Assembly (NCBI GenBank): GCA_017937925.1
Contig: JAGBCQ010000021.1
Span: forward strand, 56,918 to 120,917
Direction of reading: 5' to 3'
Origin: Paraprevotella sp.
GTDB lineage: Bacteria > Bacteroidota > Bacteroidia > Bacteroidales > Bacteroidaceae
DNA length: 64,000 nucleotides
In this document: positions 55,327 to 64,000 of the stretch, in pieces
Position numbering within the stretch: the first letter of the stretch is position 1
Layout of the letters: each line of letters begins with the position of its first letter
Notes under the pieces: generated by a model
Seen by the model: the letters and a program-made list of their open reading frames with translations, nothing else
Databases searched by the model: none
What the model was told of the DNA's origin: nothing
Program-made: the position numbers and the translations under genes

Positions 55327-55364
55327 ACCACTCCGCATCGGCAATTTATCCAATGCGGAGTGGT
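55327..55364 (+). terminator. Hairpin upstream of the metalloprotease gene
   Basis: A perfect 12-bp stem, ACCACTCCGCAT (55327-55338) and ATGCGGAGTGGT (55353-55364), has a 14-nt loop. It ends 24 bp before the metalloprotease ATG and 135 bp after the aminotransferase stop. No T run follows, so it is either a weak terminator or a 5'-leader hairpin of the downstream operon. Confidence 0.6.
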
Positions 55365-55388
55365 ATAACACTAAACTCGACAAAAGGA

Positions 55389-57977
55389 ATGAGAAATTTA
55401 CTAACAAAGGTTTGCTTTCTTTGCACATTAGCATTATTTACAGCCGAGCCCCTCACCGTTTCGGCAGAAACCGGCATATTCCCCATCCTTGCGAAGAAGA
55501 AGAAGAAGAAAGAGACAAAGGAGGAGAAGACAGAATCAGAATACAAGAAACTGACGGGTAAGGATTCTGTTGATATAAAGGGAGTGGCTAATATTATCAA
55601 AAAAGACGGTAGCTATTATTTGGAGTTCCCCACAAAGCACTTGGGACGTGCGTTCCTTGTAAGCAATAAGCTACAGAAGGTTCCCCACGAATTGAATGAA
55701 GCCGGAGTGAACAAAGGCATCAACTACGAGAATCAAGTCATTTCATTTGAGTGGCAAAAGGACATCAAAAAGTTGAACATACGCCAAGAGCGCCTCACAC
55801 CGCAAGTTCAGGAAGATGATGCTATGGCAGCCTCCGTAAAAGACAATTACATCAATCCGCTCATTGTTAGTCTTAAAATAGAGGGTGTAGCCCCCGACTC
55901 AACAAGTGTAATTGTTAAAATAGACGACCTTTTTAACGGTAAACAAACGGCACTTAATGACGTCTTTAACAATATCAATCTCGGCACATCATCCAACTCC
56001 GACTTATCAAGGATTTTAGACGTAAAAGCTTTTGATAAAAATATCGTAGCGACCTCTGAGTTGACCACGACGGTAAGAGAAGGAATGAGCAAGGTGAATG
56101 TCGGTGTTGTTGTCAGTTCGTCTATTTGTCTTCTCCCTGAACATCCGATGCAGGGCAGACTTGAAAGCAAACGCATTGGTTATTTCACGACGCAACGTCT
56201 TCAATACTCCGACGTGCAACAAGAAATCGAGAAGAAAGAATATATCACCAGATGGCGATTAGAACCTACCGACGAAGTGGCATACATGAAAGGGGAATTG
56301 ACTACGCCCAAAGACCCTATTACATTCTACATCGACCCGGCAACTCCGCGCCATTTAGCACCTTACATACGTAAAGGCATTTTGGATTGGAACGTAGCTT
56401 TTGAGAAAGCCGGTTTTAAGGACGCTGTTGTCATCAAAGAATACACAGACAGCATAGCAGCCGAAGGCGATGACATCAAACACTCCTTATTCACTTACGC
56501 AGCCTCTGCCAAATCCAATGCCATGGGGCCATCTTTAATTGACCCCCGTACAGGAGAAATTATTGAAGCAGACATCATTTGGTGGCATAACGTCGTGTCG
56601 CTCCTTCGTGAGTGGATTGTGGTACAGACCGGTGCGACGAACCCCGACGTGCGTAGTATAAACATCCCCGACAGTCTTATGGGCGAAGCGGCTCGCTTTG
56701 TTGCCTGTCATGAAGTAGGACACTCTTTAGGATTAAAACACAATATGATTGCGTCATGGACTTATCCTACTGACTCTCTGCGTTCTGCCACATTCCTTAA
56801 CAAGGTGAACGGTACATCATCTTCAATCATGGATTATGCACGATTTAACTACGTGGCTCAACCCGAAGACCGGGTTCCTTGCGTCTCTCCCCATATTGGT
56901 CCCTACGATTTATTAGCTATTGAATGGGGTTATCGTTGGTTCCCCAATAAAGAAACAGAGAAAGAGGCTTTGCAAAAGTTGTTAGACGAGCATACCGAGA
57001 AAGTTTACAAGTATGGCGAAGAACAAAGTATGAGAGAAGCCGTCGACCCACGTTCACTCAGCGAAGACCTTGGAGATAATGCCATTCATTCGGCTACTTA
57101 TGGAATAGAAAATCTGAAACGAATCGTTCCTGAGATTCTTCAATGGACGTCTAAAGGCGAGAAAGGCCAATCGTATAGAGATGCAGCCAAACTTTATGCC
57201 GGTGTCATATCACAATGGGGACTATATCCTTATCATGTTATGGCTAATATCGGAGGTATATATCTTGAAAACGCAGAAGTTGGAGACGGACAAAAGACAT
57301 ACATTTTTGTTGAAAAGGACAAGCAAGCCGATGCTGTTCGTTTCTTACTGGAACAATACATTACTTATCCGGATTGGTTGTTTAATACTTCCATTTCCGA
57401 TTACACTTACATCCTGAAGGAAACACCCGTCGGAACATTAGAACAAAACCCCAATGCCGTATATAAAAACACTTTGAACTATTTGTATTGGGATTTGTTG
57501 GACAACAAGCGCCTTATCAGAATGCTTGAAAACGAGCAGAGAAACGGGAAAGAAGCATTTACCATTGTAGAAATGATGGATATGTTGCACAAACATATTT
57601 TCGCTACAACTATTTCCGGTAAACGTACCGACGTCATGACACGCAACATGCAAAAGGCATTTGTAGATGCGCTCATCACTGCCGCAGCAGAATCGGAAGG
57701 CGTCAAAATAAACAAGCATTTAAATAACGTTCCTTTTTATTTAAACGGTATTAAACCAATATGCTCTCATTGCAACGACAATCGCAATATCCGACTTATC
57801 GATATGTACAGTTCGCAAATCAATAGAGTGAGCGACGCCATCAGCGTGAAACGTGGTGAGTTGATTAGAATCTTAACGCTATTAAAAGAGAAGAAAAATG
57901 TATCGGATTTAGCTACTCGCTATCACTATAACGACATGATTCTCCGCATTCAAACGGCACTAGGACTAACAAAATAA
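55389..57977 (+). CDS. Secreted zinc-dependent metalloprotease (DUF5117/DUF5118 type)
   Basis: The 862-aa product starts at ATG 55389 with a signal peptide (NLLTKVCFLCTLALFTAEPLTVSA), then a Lys-rich segment. The N-terminal domain (about 60-300) fits DUF5118/5117. The catalytic domain has the metzincin motif H441-EVGH-SLGLKH (HExxHxxGxxH), followed by a Met-turn-like SSIMDYARFN. Zinc proteases of this kind are common secreted or periplasmic proteins in Bacteroidota with unknown substrates. The SusC gene starts 21 bp later, which suggests that protease and importer act on the same material. Confidence 0.88.
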   Translation: MRNLLTKVCFLCTLALFTAEPLTVSAETGIFPILAKKKKKKETKEEKTESEYKKLTGKDSVDIKGVANIIKKDGSYYLEFPTKHLGRAFLVSNKLQKVPHELNEAGVNKGINYENQVISFEWQKDIKKLNIRQERLTPQVQEDDAMAASVKDNYINPLIVSLKIEGVAPDSTSVIVKIDDLFNGKQTALNDVFNNINLGTSSNSDLSRILDVKAFDKNIVATSELTTTVREGMSKVNVGVVVSSSICLLPEHPMQGRLESKRIGYFTTQRLQYSDVQQEIEKKEYITRWRLEPTDEVAYMKGELTTPKDPITFYIDPATPRHLAPYIRKGILDWNVAFEKAGFKDAVVIKEYTDSIAAEGDDIKHSLFTYAASAKSNAMGPSLIDPRTGEIIEADIIWWHNVVSLLREWIVVQTGATNPDVRSINIPDSLMGEAARFVACHEVGHSLGLKHNMIASWTYPTDSLRSATFLNKVNGTSSSIMDYARFNYVAQPEDRVPCVSPHIGPYDLLAIEWGYRWFPNKETEKEALQKLLDEHTEKVYKYGEEQSMREAVDPRSLSEDLGDNAIHSATYGIENLKRIVPEILQWTSKGEKGQSYRDAAKLYAGVISQWGLYPYHVMANIGGIYLENAEVGDGQKTYIFVEKDKQADAVRFLLEQYITYPDWLFNTSISDYTYILKETPVGTLEQNPNAVYKNTLNYLYWDLLDNKRLIRMLENEQRNGKEAFTIVEMMDMLHKHIFATTISGKRTDVMTRNMQKAFVDALITAAAESEGVKINKHLNNVPFYLNGIKPICSHCNDNRNIRLIDMYSSQINRVSDAISVKRGELIRILTLLKEKKNVSDLATRYHYNDMILRIQTALGLTK

Positions 57978-57998
57978 CAAAAACAAACAGAAGACAAC

Positions 57999-60900
57999 AT
58001 GAACACGACGAGAGTCAAATACTTATTTATATCATTTTTTATCAGTCTGTCGGTCTGGGCGCAGAACCGAACTATAACAGGAATCATCCTAGACAAAGCA
58101 GACAATGAACCCTTGATTGGAGCGTCTATAGCTGTGATGTCACCGCAAGGAACTGTTGCTTATGGAACGACTACCGATTTGGACGGAAAATTCAAGATTG
58201 AAGTTTCACCAAACAATCATAACCTAGTATGTCGTTTTATCGGTTACACCGCCAAGACTCTACATCTTAAATCCGACAAGAACAATTATACCATTTATAT
58301 GGAGAATGCCGGAAAAGAAATGGATGAACTCGTTGTAACGGGTTACCAGGCCATCGACCGCCGTAAATTAACCTCTGCGGTAACCACCGTAAAGATTACT
58401 GACGAGAAGATTGGTTCTGTTCGTAGTATTGACCAAGCTTTAGCCGGTCAGATTGCCGGTTTGTCAAGCGTATCAACATCCGGTTCACCCAGCGCACCTG
58501 TCAAATTACGCATTCGTGGTATCTCTTCAATCAACGGAACTCAAGACCCTTTGTGGGTGCTTGATGGTATCCCATTGGAAGGTACAGATATTCCGTCAAT
58601 GGAAGAGTTGAAAGATATTGATAACATTTACCAAACATCCATTGCCGGCATTAACCCTACTGACATTGAAAGCATTACCGTCTTGAAAGATGCTGCTGCA
58701 ACAGCTATTTATGGTGCAAGAGCGGCCAATGGCGTTATTGTTATAACCACTCGAAATGGTAAAGCCGGTAAACCACAAATCAACTTTTCAACGAAACTGA
58801 CTTATAGCCCTAAGTCAGACATTGACCGTCTGAACCTTCTAAACTCTCAAGAGAAAGTCGGTCTTGAGTTGGACTTGTTACAATCCAATTATACTTTCAG
58901 AGAGAACAAAGGTGATGTGGCACGCATCATCTCTCAATATGGGCTAACAGATGCTTATAAAAATGGAGGTTGGAACGCACTATCACCGGAAGCACAATCC
59001 GACATCAACCATTTAAGAAGTATCAATACGGATTGGAATGACATCCTTTTCAGAAACGTTTTCAATCAAGAATACAACCTCAGTCTTTCAGGAGGTTCGG
59101 ATAAAGCCAACTACTATACCGCAGTGGGTTATTATGTAGAACAAGGCAACGTAGAAAGCGTCAAGAATGACCGTTTTAATGTGACGCTGAAAACCAACTA
59201 TCGAGTGAATAGCAAACTCAAGTTAGGAGCATCCGTTTTTGCCAACCGTCGTAAACAGCGCTCCTATCTAACCAATTATGACGGTTTTACCAACCCCGTA
59301 TATTATTCTCGTTTGGCCAACCCGTATATGAGGCCGTATGACGATGCCGGGAACTATATTTACGATGTTAATATCCAACACAGCAAGGGAGATATAGCTC
59401 CTGACTTTAATATCTTCGAAGAACGTCATAACACCTCAAATATCAATACGACACTATCGTTGATGTCTATCTTCGATGCCGAACTCAAATTGAACGACAA
59501 ATTCAAAATTACCTCACAGTTTGGATTACAATATGACGAAGGCAGCATTGAGAAATACTCCGGAGAAGATAGTTACACCATGCGCAGAGAGAAAGCATCT
59601 GCCATGTACGCTTACATAGATGGTACACGCAGTTTCTTACCTGCTGGCGGTTCTAACAAAATAACCGATAGTCATAGCTATCAATGGACATGGAAAGCAA
59701 TGGCGGAGTACCAACAACGTTTTAAAGACAAACATGAATTGGAGTTGATGGCCGGTACTGAAATTCGTCATGCAGACGCCTCAACTTTATACTCTGCTGT
59801 ATATGGTTACGACCGCAAGTCGCTGACATCCTCTCCCGTAATATTCCCTTCAGACAACTACGCCCGACAATTCCCACTACATACAGAGACGCATACAGAA
59901 AATGCCTTTGTATCATGGTTTGCGACAGGTTCCTATACTTTATTACACAGATACACCTTAGGCGGAAGCATCCGTTTTGACGGTTCGGACATATTTGGCG
60001 TCGCCAAGAAGTACCGCTATCTTCCGTTGTACTCGGTAAGTGGACTTTGGAGAGTTGTTGACGAACCGTTCATGAAAAATGCCGATTTTATCGACAACTT
60101 AAGCATTAGAGCATCATACGGATTACAAGGAAACATTGACAAAAACACTTCTCCTTATTTGGTCGGCACATATCAAAAAGTAAGCATCTTGCCTAATAAT
60201 TCAGAAGACATTATCCGTCCGGGAAGTGCTCCAAATCCCGATTTAAGATGGGAAAAGACGCAATCAGTAAACGTCGGTGCCGATTTCGCCGTTTTTGACA
60301 ACGCCATCTCATTGAGCGTAGATTATTATTACCGAAAAGGTTCAGACTTAATTGGACTGCGAATGTTACCTCTTGAAACAGGTTACTCCTCTACTACCAT
60401 CAATTGGGCCAGCATGGAGAACGAAGGTGTAGAGTTCGCTTTAACGACTCGCAATATCAACACCAAGAACTTCACTTGGTTCACGAACTTAAACTTCGGA
60501 TTTAACAGGAATAAGATATTAAAGGAATCTGTGGCTGAAAATGCGACATATCCGGGGCGCGAAGGTTATCCCGTAGGGGCTATCTTTGCTTATAAGACTG
60601 CCGGATTGGACGAAGATGGTTATCCTCTTTTCGTAACAAAAGACGGACAAACTGTTACTGCAACTGAATTCTTGAAGCTCAACAATGCGGGAGCAAGTAC
60701 ATTGACAGCTGAAGAACAGCGTAATTTGTACACATACATAGGAACAACCGACCCGAAAGTTTCTGGAGGTTTCACCAATACATTCAAATATAAGAGAGTC
60801 TCGTTGGCTATCAACTGCATCTTCAATTTCGGAATGCACGTAAAGACAGCTCCCAGCTATTCGCCAACGAACTACGATCGCGGTTTGAATACCAACCACG

Positions 60901-61259
60901 ACATCTTGAACAGATGGACTCCAGACAACACCAATACGTCATTACCGAAACTAATGACCAGCGACGAACGTCCCGGCGAATATATCCGCTACTCGGAATT
61001 CGGATTGTTCAACGACCTAGACATTTGGGTTAAGAAACAGAATTATTTCCGTTTCCAAAGTATCCGCTTAGGTTATGAGTTACCTGAAAAATGGTTACGT
61101 CCTATCGGTGTTAAGAATGCTTCTGTTTCCCTAGAAGGTCGTAACTTATGGGTTATAGCTAGTAACTACGACAACTATCTTGACCCTGAAACAATGGGCA
61201 ATCCATTCGCTCAACCTATCCCAAAAAGTTTTATCTTCGGTCTCAACATAAACTTCTAA
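57999..61259 (+). CDS. SusC/RagA family TonB-dependent outer-membrane importer
   Basis: The 1086-aa product has a signal peptide (MNTTRVKYLFISFFISLSVWAQ), a carboxypeptidase-like regulatory domain (ITGIILDKADNEPLIGASI), a TonB-box region and plug (ELVVTGYQAIDRRKLTSAVTTV), the SusC signature ITVLKDAAATAIYGARAANG at about 226-245 and a 22-strand-type barrel to the C-terminus (FIFGLNINF). It imports bulky ligands gated by the SusD lipoprotein encoded 4 bp downstream. Confidence 0.95.
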   Translation: MNTTRVKYLFISFFISLSVWAQNRTITGIILDKADNEPLIGASIAVMSPQGTVAYGTTTDLDGKFKIEVSPNNHNLVCRFIGYTAKTLHLKSDKNNYTIYMENAGKEMDELVVTGYQAIDRRKLTSAVTTVKITDEKIGSVRSIDQALAGQIAGLSSVSTSGSPSAPVKLRIRGISSINGTQDPLWVLDGIPLEGTDIPSMEELKDIDNIYQTSIAGINPTDIESITVLKDAAATAIYGARAANGVIVITTRNGKAGKPQINFSTKLTYSPKSDIDRLNLLNSQEKVGLELDLLQSNYTFRENKGDVARIISQYGLTDAYKNGGWNALSPEAQSDINHLRSINTDWNDILFRNVFNQEYNLSLSGGSDKANYYTAVGYYVEQGNVESVKNDRFNVTLKTNYRVNSKLKLGASVFANRRKQRSYLTNYDGFTNPVYYSRLANPYMRPYDDAGNYIYDVNIQHSKGDIAPDFNIFEERHNTSNINTTLSLMSIFDAELKLNDKFKITSQFGLQYDEGSIEKYSGEDSYTMRREKASAMYAYIDGTRSFLPAGGSNKITDSHSYQWTWKAMAEYQQRFKDKHELELMAGTEIRHADASTLYSAVYGYDRKSLTSSPVIFPSDNYARQFPLHTETHTENAFVSWFATGSYTLLHRYTLGGSIRFDGSDIFGVAKKYRYLPLYSVSGLWRVVDEPFMKNADFIDNLSIRASYGLQGNIDKNTSPYLVGTYQKVSILPNNSEDIIRPGSAPNPDLRWEKTQSVNVGADFAVFDNAISLSVDYYYRKGSDLIGLRMLPLETGYSSTTINWASMENEGVEFALTTRNINTKNFTWFTNLNFGFNRNKILKESVAENATYPGREGYPVGAIFAYKTAGLDEDGYPLFVTKDGQTVTATEFLKLNNAGASTLTAEEQRNLYTYIGTTDPKVSGGFTNTFKYKRVSLAINCIFNFGMHVKTAPSYSPTNYDRGLNTNHDILNRWTPDNTNTSLPKLMTSDERPGEYIRYSEFGLFNDLDIWVKKQNYFRFQSIRLGYELPEKWLRPIGVKNASVSLEGRNLWVIASNYDNYLDPETMGNPFAQPIPKSFIFGLNINF

Positions 61260-61263
61260 ATCA

Positions 61264-62604
61264 ATGAAAAAGATTTTTCTTATTACTATAAACATCTGTT
61301 TGGCTGTTCTTTTATTCACGGCTTGCGATGATTTCCTGGATATTCAACCTACCGGAAAGGTTATTCCGAAAACCGGTCGAGAGTTTCGTGCTTTGCTGAC
61401 TGAGGCTTATTCGGCATTCCCTTCTGATAGAGGAAAAACTGTCTTTCGCAGTGATGAACTCGTTTTAGACAATGCAACAACCACATCAGAAGGACTAAAT
61501 TCATTCCTGGACCTTTGGAGGTGGATGGACGATGATGTAGATGAGAATACTTCCTCTTTCAGTTGGCGTTCATTCTACTATGTTTCATATATCGCCAATA
61601 CAATTATCGAACAAGGTATGTCTATGACTGAAGCGACTGATTCGGAACGCTCGCAATTGGTTGGTGAAGCATATATGCTAAGGGCGTACACCCACTTCGT
61701 ATTGGTAAATCTTTTTGGAGAACCATACACCCACTGTAACCCCAAACAGACAAAAGCAATTCCACTAAAGTTAAACAGTGATGTCAATGCTATTCTCAAA
61801 AGGAATACTGTGGCTGAAGTATATGCATCTATTTTGTCTGACCTTGAGAAAGGAGAACAATTACTGAACGTTGAAACGTGGGATGTAGGATATACATATC
61901 GCTTTAATAAACTTTCCGTTGATGCTTTCCGCGCAAGAGTATATCTATATATGGGGGATTGGCAAAACGCCTATAATTATGCTCATTCTGTGATTGAAAA
62001 GCATGGAGCTTTAGAGGATTTAACGACATCGAAGACATTACCTAGTCATTACAAATCCGTAGAAGCCATTTTGTCTATGGAGGATATTATGCCGGCAATA
62101 TACCAAACTGAAGGTAAGATTTCACCTACTCTACTGTCCCTTTATCGTTCGGGAGATTTAAGAAAGAGCAAGTACTACCGCCAAGTAACCGCGAGTGTCA
62201 GCACCCTTCTTAAAGGCGGTAGCAATGAATATAGTTGTACTTTCCGTAGTGCGGAATTCTATTTGACCGCAGCCGAGGCCGCTCTTGAATTAAATGACCT
62301 GGATAATGCTAAACTGTATCTGATTTCATTAATGGAGAAACGTTATCACACAAGTACGATAAAAAGGTACAAAGACGAAGTAAATAATATGAGTCAAGAA
62401 GAACTTCGCGAAAAAATTTATAACGAACGCTTCTGTGAATTGGCTTTTGAAGGACACAGATGGTTTGACCTTAGACGTACAACACAGCCCGAACTTCAGA
62501 AAACATATCAAGGGGTCACGTACATATTAGAAAAGGAAGACCCTCGTTACACATTACGAATCCCATCAGAGGCAATTGAAGCGAACCCGGGATTAGCCGA
62601 TTAA
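61264..62604 (+). CDS. SusD/RagB family surface lipoprotein
   Basis: The 446-aa lipoprotein has Cys21 in LLFTACDDFLDIQPTGKV. Helical repeats and the C-terminal signature ELAFEGHRWFDLRRTTQPE are typical of SusD/RagB. It forms the lid on the SusC barrel and binds the ligand outside the cell. At this size it is shorter than many glycan SusD proteins; RagB-like members handle peptides. It directly follows SusC. Confidence 0.93.
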   Translation: MKKIFLITINICLAVLLFTACDDFLDIQPTGKVIPKTGREFRALLTEAYSAFPSDRGKTVFRSDELVLDNATTTSEGLNSFLDLWRWMDDDVDENTSSFSWRSFYYVSYIANTIIEQGMSMTEATDSERSQLVGEAYMLRAYTHFVLVNLFGEPYTHCNPKQTKAIPLKLNSDVNAILKRNTVAEVYASILSDLEKGEQLLNVETWDVGYTYRFNKLSVDAFRARVYLYMGDWQNAYNYAHSVIEKHGALEDLTTSKTLPSHYKSVEAILSMEDIMPAIYQTEGKISPTLLSLYRSGDLRKSKYYRQVTASVSTLLKGGSNEYSCTFRSAEFYLTAAEAALELNDLDNAKLYLISLMEKRYHTSTIKRYKDEVNNMSQEELREKIYNERFCELAFEGHRWFDLRRTTQPELQKTYQGVTYILEKEDPRYTLRIPSEAIEANPGLAD

Positions 62605-62638
62605 ACCGTATTTTATTTTTAATTTTAATTTATATCTT

Positions 62639-64000
62639 ATGAAGAAACTTTTATCTCTAATCTTTGCTGCGGCATGTGTAATCACTGCCAAAGCACAACC
62701 AAATGCAACACCGGCATGGCAGGCAAACATTGCAGGTGTAGCAGAAACTGCTGACGTATATCGTACAGCACCGGTAGCCATCACTGCCGACGGTGATGTT
62801 TACGCAACCGGACGTTTCAATCAAACTATCGCGGAAGGCGACATCTTCCTTGAGCCTGTGGCACAAAGTGCCTACTTGATGAAGTATGACAAGGAAGGTA
62901 CTGCTCTTTGGGCAGTGGCTGTGGCAGGAAGCGCAACTATCAAGTCGGTTGCTACTGATGCCAACGAAAATGTGTACATCGCAGGTACTATGGCGGACGA
63001 AGTGGTATTCAACACCAACGCAGGTGAGGCGGTAACCCTTAAGGGAGCCATGGACGAATTTGGTGATTATGTTACGGCACAATCCACATCATTCATCGCT
63101 AAGTACGACGCCAACGGTGAACTGCTTGTCGCTAAGGCTTTCGTGCCGGCACGTCATCCGGATGTTAACGGATTGAAAGATGACGTTAACGGTCCGTACT
63201 ATTTCCCTGAAGAAGATGGTTCATTCAAGATTAACAGCATAGCTGTAGAGGGTGAAAACGTTTACGTTTCTGCTAACTACTCCGGTACAACCAACGTGGA
63301 AGGAGTTACATTTACCGGTTCATTGGTTAATATTTTCTTCTATATGATTGACAATCTAAGAAGCGCTGCGGTTTTCTCTTTAGACACCAACTTAGAGAAT
63401 GCTAAAGTAATTGCCGATTTCAACTCTGCAGAAGCTATGACATACGACCTTGCATATAATACAACAAGTTGCGACTTCACAGTTGAGAACGGAACGGTTT
63501 ACGTTGGTGCTGTGTGTCAAGGAAAAATCAATATGACCACACCGGCAGGTACTGAGAATTTTGATTTCTATATGCCGGGAAACGGAGACGCTGAATATGG
63601 TCACGTGATTGCTGCTATCAATGGCAATGAAACCAGCATGAAGATATATAAGGCTCCGGCAAATAACAATACAAGCAAGGAGAGCATCGAAGCATTGCAA
63701 GTTTATGGCGACCAACTCTACATCGGCGGATTGTTCAACAACGTATTTGCTTTCGACAATGTATTTACTGCAACCAATTCTGCAGATATCTACGTAGCTG
63801 TACTTGACAAAAAGACGTTGGAAAGAAATATAGCATACATCAGTGGATATGATGAAACCGGAACTAATGAGGTACAAGAAAACTTCACAAGTCTGCTCGT
63901 GGCTGATGGAGTTATCTATCTCAACGGATACACTGATTCTATATCAGGACACGTCATCAAAGACAATCTGTCATTCGTTATCGATGAAACCGGTATCAGC
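62639..64000 (+). CDS. Secreted repeat protein of the SusC/D locus (3' end beyond window)
   Basis: ATG 62639 opens a frame of at least 454 codons that is still open at the window edge. A signal peptide (MKKLLSLIFAAACVITAKAQ) is followed by repeats with the pattern AITADGDVYATGRFN, VATDANENVYIAGT, IAVEGENVYVSANYSG and LQVYGDQLYIGGLFNN, each about 45-60 residues. This looks like a beta-propeller of the SBBP type. It is 34 bp downstream of SusD and probably a surface ligand-binding protein of the same operon. A T9SS sorting domain may lie beyond the edge. Confidence 0.85.
   Translation, partial: MKKLLSLIFAAACVITAKAQPNATPAWQANIAGVAETADVYRTAPVAITADGDVYATGRFNQTIAEGDIFLEPVAQSAYLMKYDKEGTALWAVAVAGSATIKSVATDANENVYIAGTMADEVVFNTNAGEAVTLKGAMDEFGDYVTAQSTSFIAKYDANGELLVAKAFVPARHPDVNGLKDDVNGPYYFPEEDGSFKINSIAVEGENVYVSANYSGTTNVEGVTFTGSLVNIFFYMIDNLRSAAVFSLDTNLENAKVIADFNSAEAMTYDLAYNTTSCDFTVENGTVYVGAVCQGKINMTTPAGTENFDFYMPGNGDAEYGHVIAAINGNETSMKIYKAPANNNTSKESIEALQVYGDQLYIGGLFNNVFAFDNVFTATNSADIYVAVLDKKTLERNIAYISGYDETGTNEVQENFTSLLVADGVIYLNGYTDSISGHVIKDNLSFVIDETGIS

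Noticed and set aside
55227-55388. N-terminal extension of the metalloprotease through the tandem repeats
   Set aside because: The 22-nt repeat period breaks any repeated reading, and a proper signal peptide begins at ATG 55389.
62657-63877. Minus-strand open frames opposite the gene at 62639-64000
   Set aside because: They have no ribosome sites or family likeness; the plus strand encodes a signal peptide and regular propeller repeats throughout.

Overview
The window reads as an ordinary chromosomal segment of a Bacteroidota bacterium, order Bacteroidales. Supporting signs are the sigma-ABfr-type promoters (TTTG, 19-20 bp, TAnnTTTG) in front of many genes, SusC/SusD pairs, type IX secretion (T9SS) genes, a short pyruvoyl phosphatidylserine decarboxylase beside pssA, and the purH-mreBCD-mrdA-rodA order. 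A Prevotella-like or related T9SS-carrying gut or oral lineage is my guess; no 16S gene is present to settle it. I saw no prophage, transposase, CRISPR array or rRNA operon.

Layout. 1-4.2 kb: end of the T9SS lipoprotein PorW/SprE, then the response regulator PorX (REC + PglZ), then tsaE. 4.3-8.9 kb, minus strand: dnaE, trxA and a small conserved gene. 9.1-10.8 kb: psd-pssA-DUF4834 (phospholipid synthesis). 11-16.7 kb: tadA, a YraN-like nuclease, birA, pyrH, frr, rsgA, and an NfeD/FloA membrane-microdomain pair. 16.9-22.3 kb: secreted glycan-active proteins (unknown carbohydrate-associated protein, GH2, GH43-like) with msrA. 22.3-26.9 kb: class I fumarase, a Cys-rich secreted protein, hflX, an unknown secreted protein. 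26.9-30 kb is the accessory part: dispersed repeats, a run of six tiny secreted, membrane or zinc-ribbon proteins, and a long rod-like structured RNA resembling 6S RNA. 30-43.8 kb: rsmI, tdk, an AI-2E-type permease, tRNA-Lys, a T9SS cargo protein, nhaD, a GH51 arabinofuranosidase, metF, holB, ricT and gldH. 43.8-50.5 kb, minus strand: the cell-shape operon purH(IMPCH)-mreB-mreC-mreD-mrdA-rodA and tRNA-Met. 50.7-64 kb: an LptF/G permease, ribBA, an aminotransferase, then a secreted metalloprotease followed by a SusC/SusD pair and the start of a secreted repeat protein.

How it works together. Most genes are housekeeping. Two themes recur. One is type IX secretion: PorW, PorX, GldH, one clear cargo with a C-terminal sorting domain (33.8-35.1 kb), and a GH2 enzyme whose C-terminus looks similar. 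The other is polymer capture: isolated arabinan/galactan-type hydrolases, plus a metalloprotease-SusC-SusD locus that looks more suited to peptide or glycoprotein use than to a plain glycan. The least explained parts are the small zinc-ribbon cluster at 27.4-29.6 kb, the GACGTC hairpin repeat at 10.9 and 27.1 kb, the GAAACAT inverted-repeat block at 26.9-27.1 kb, and the structured RNA at 29.7-29.9 kb.
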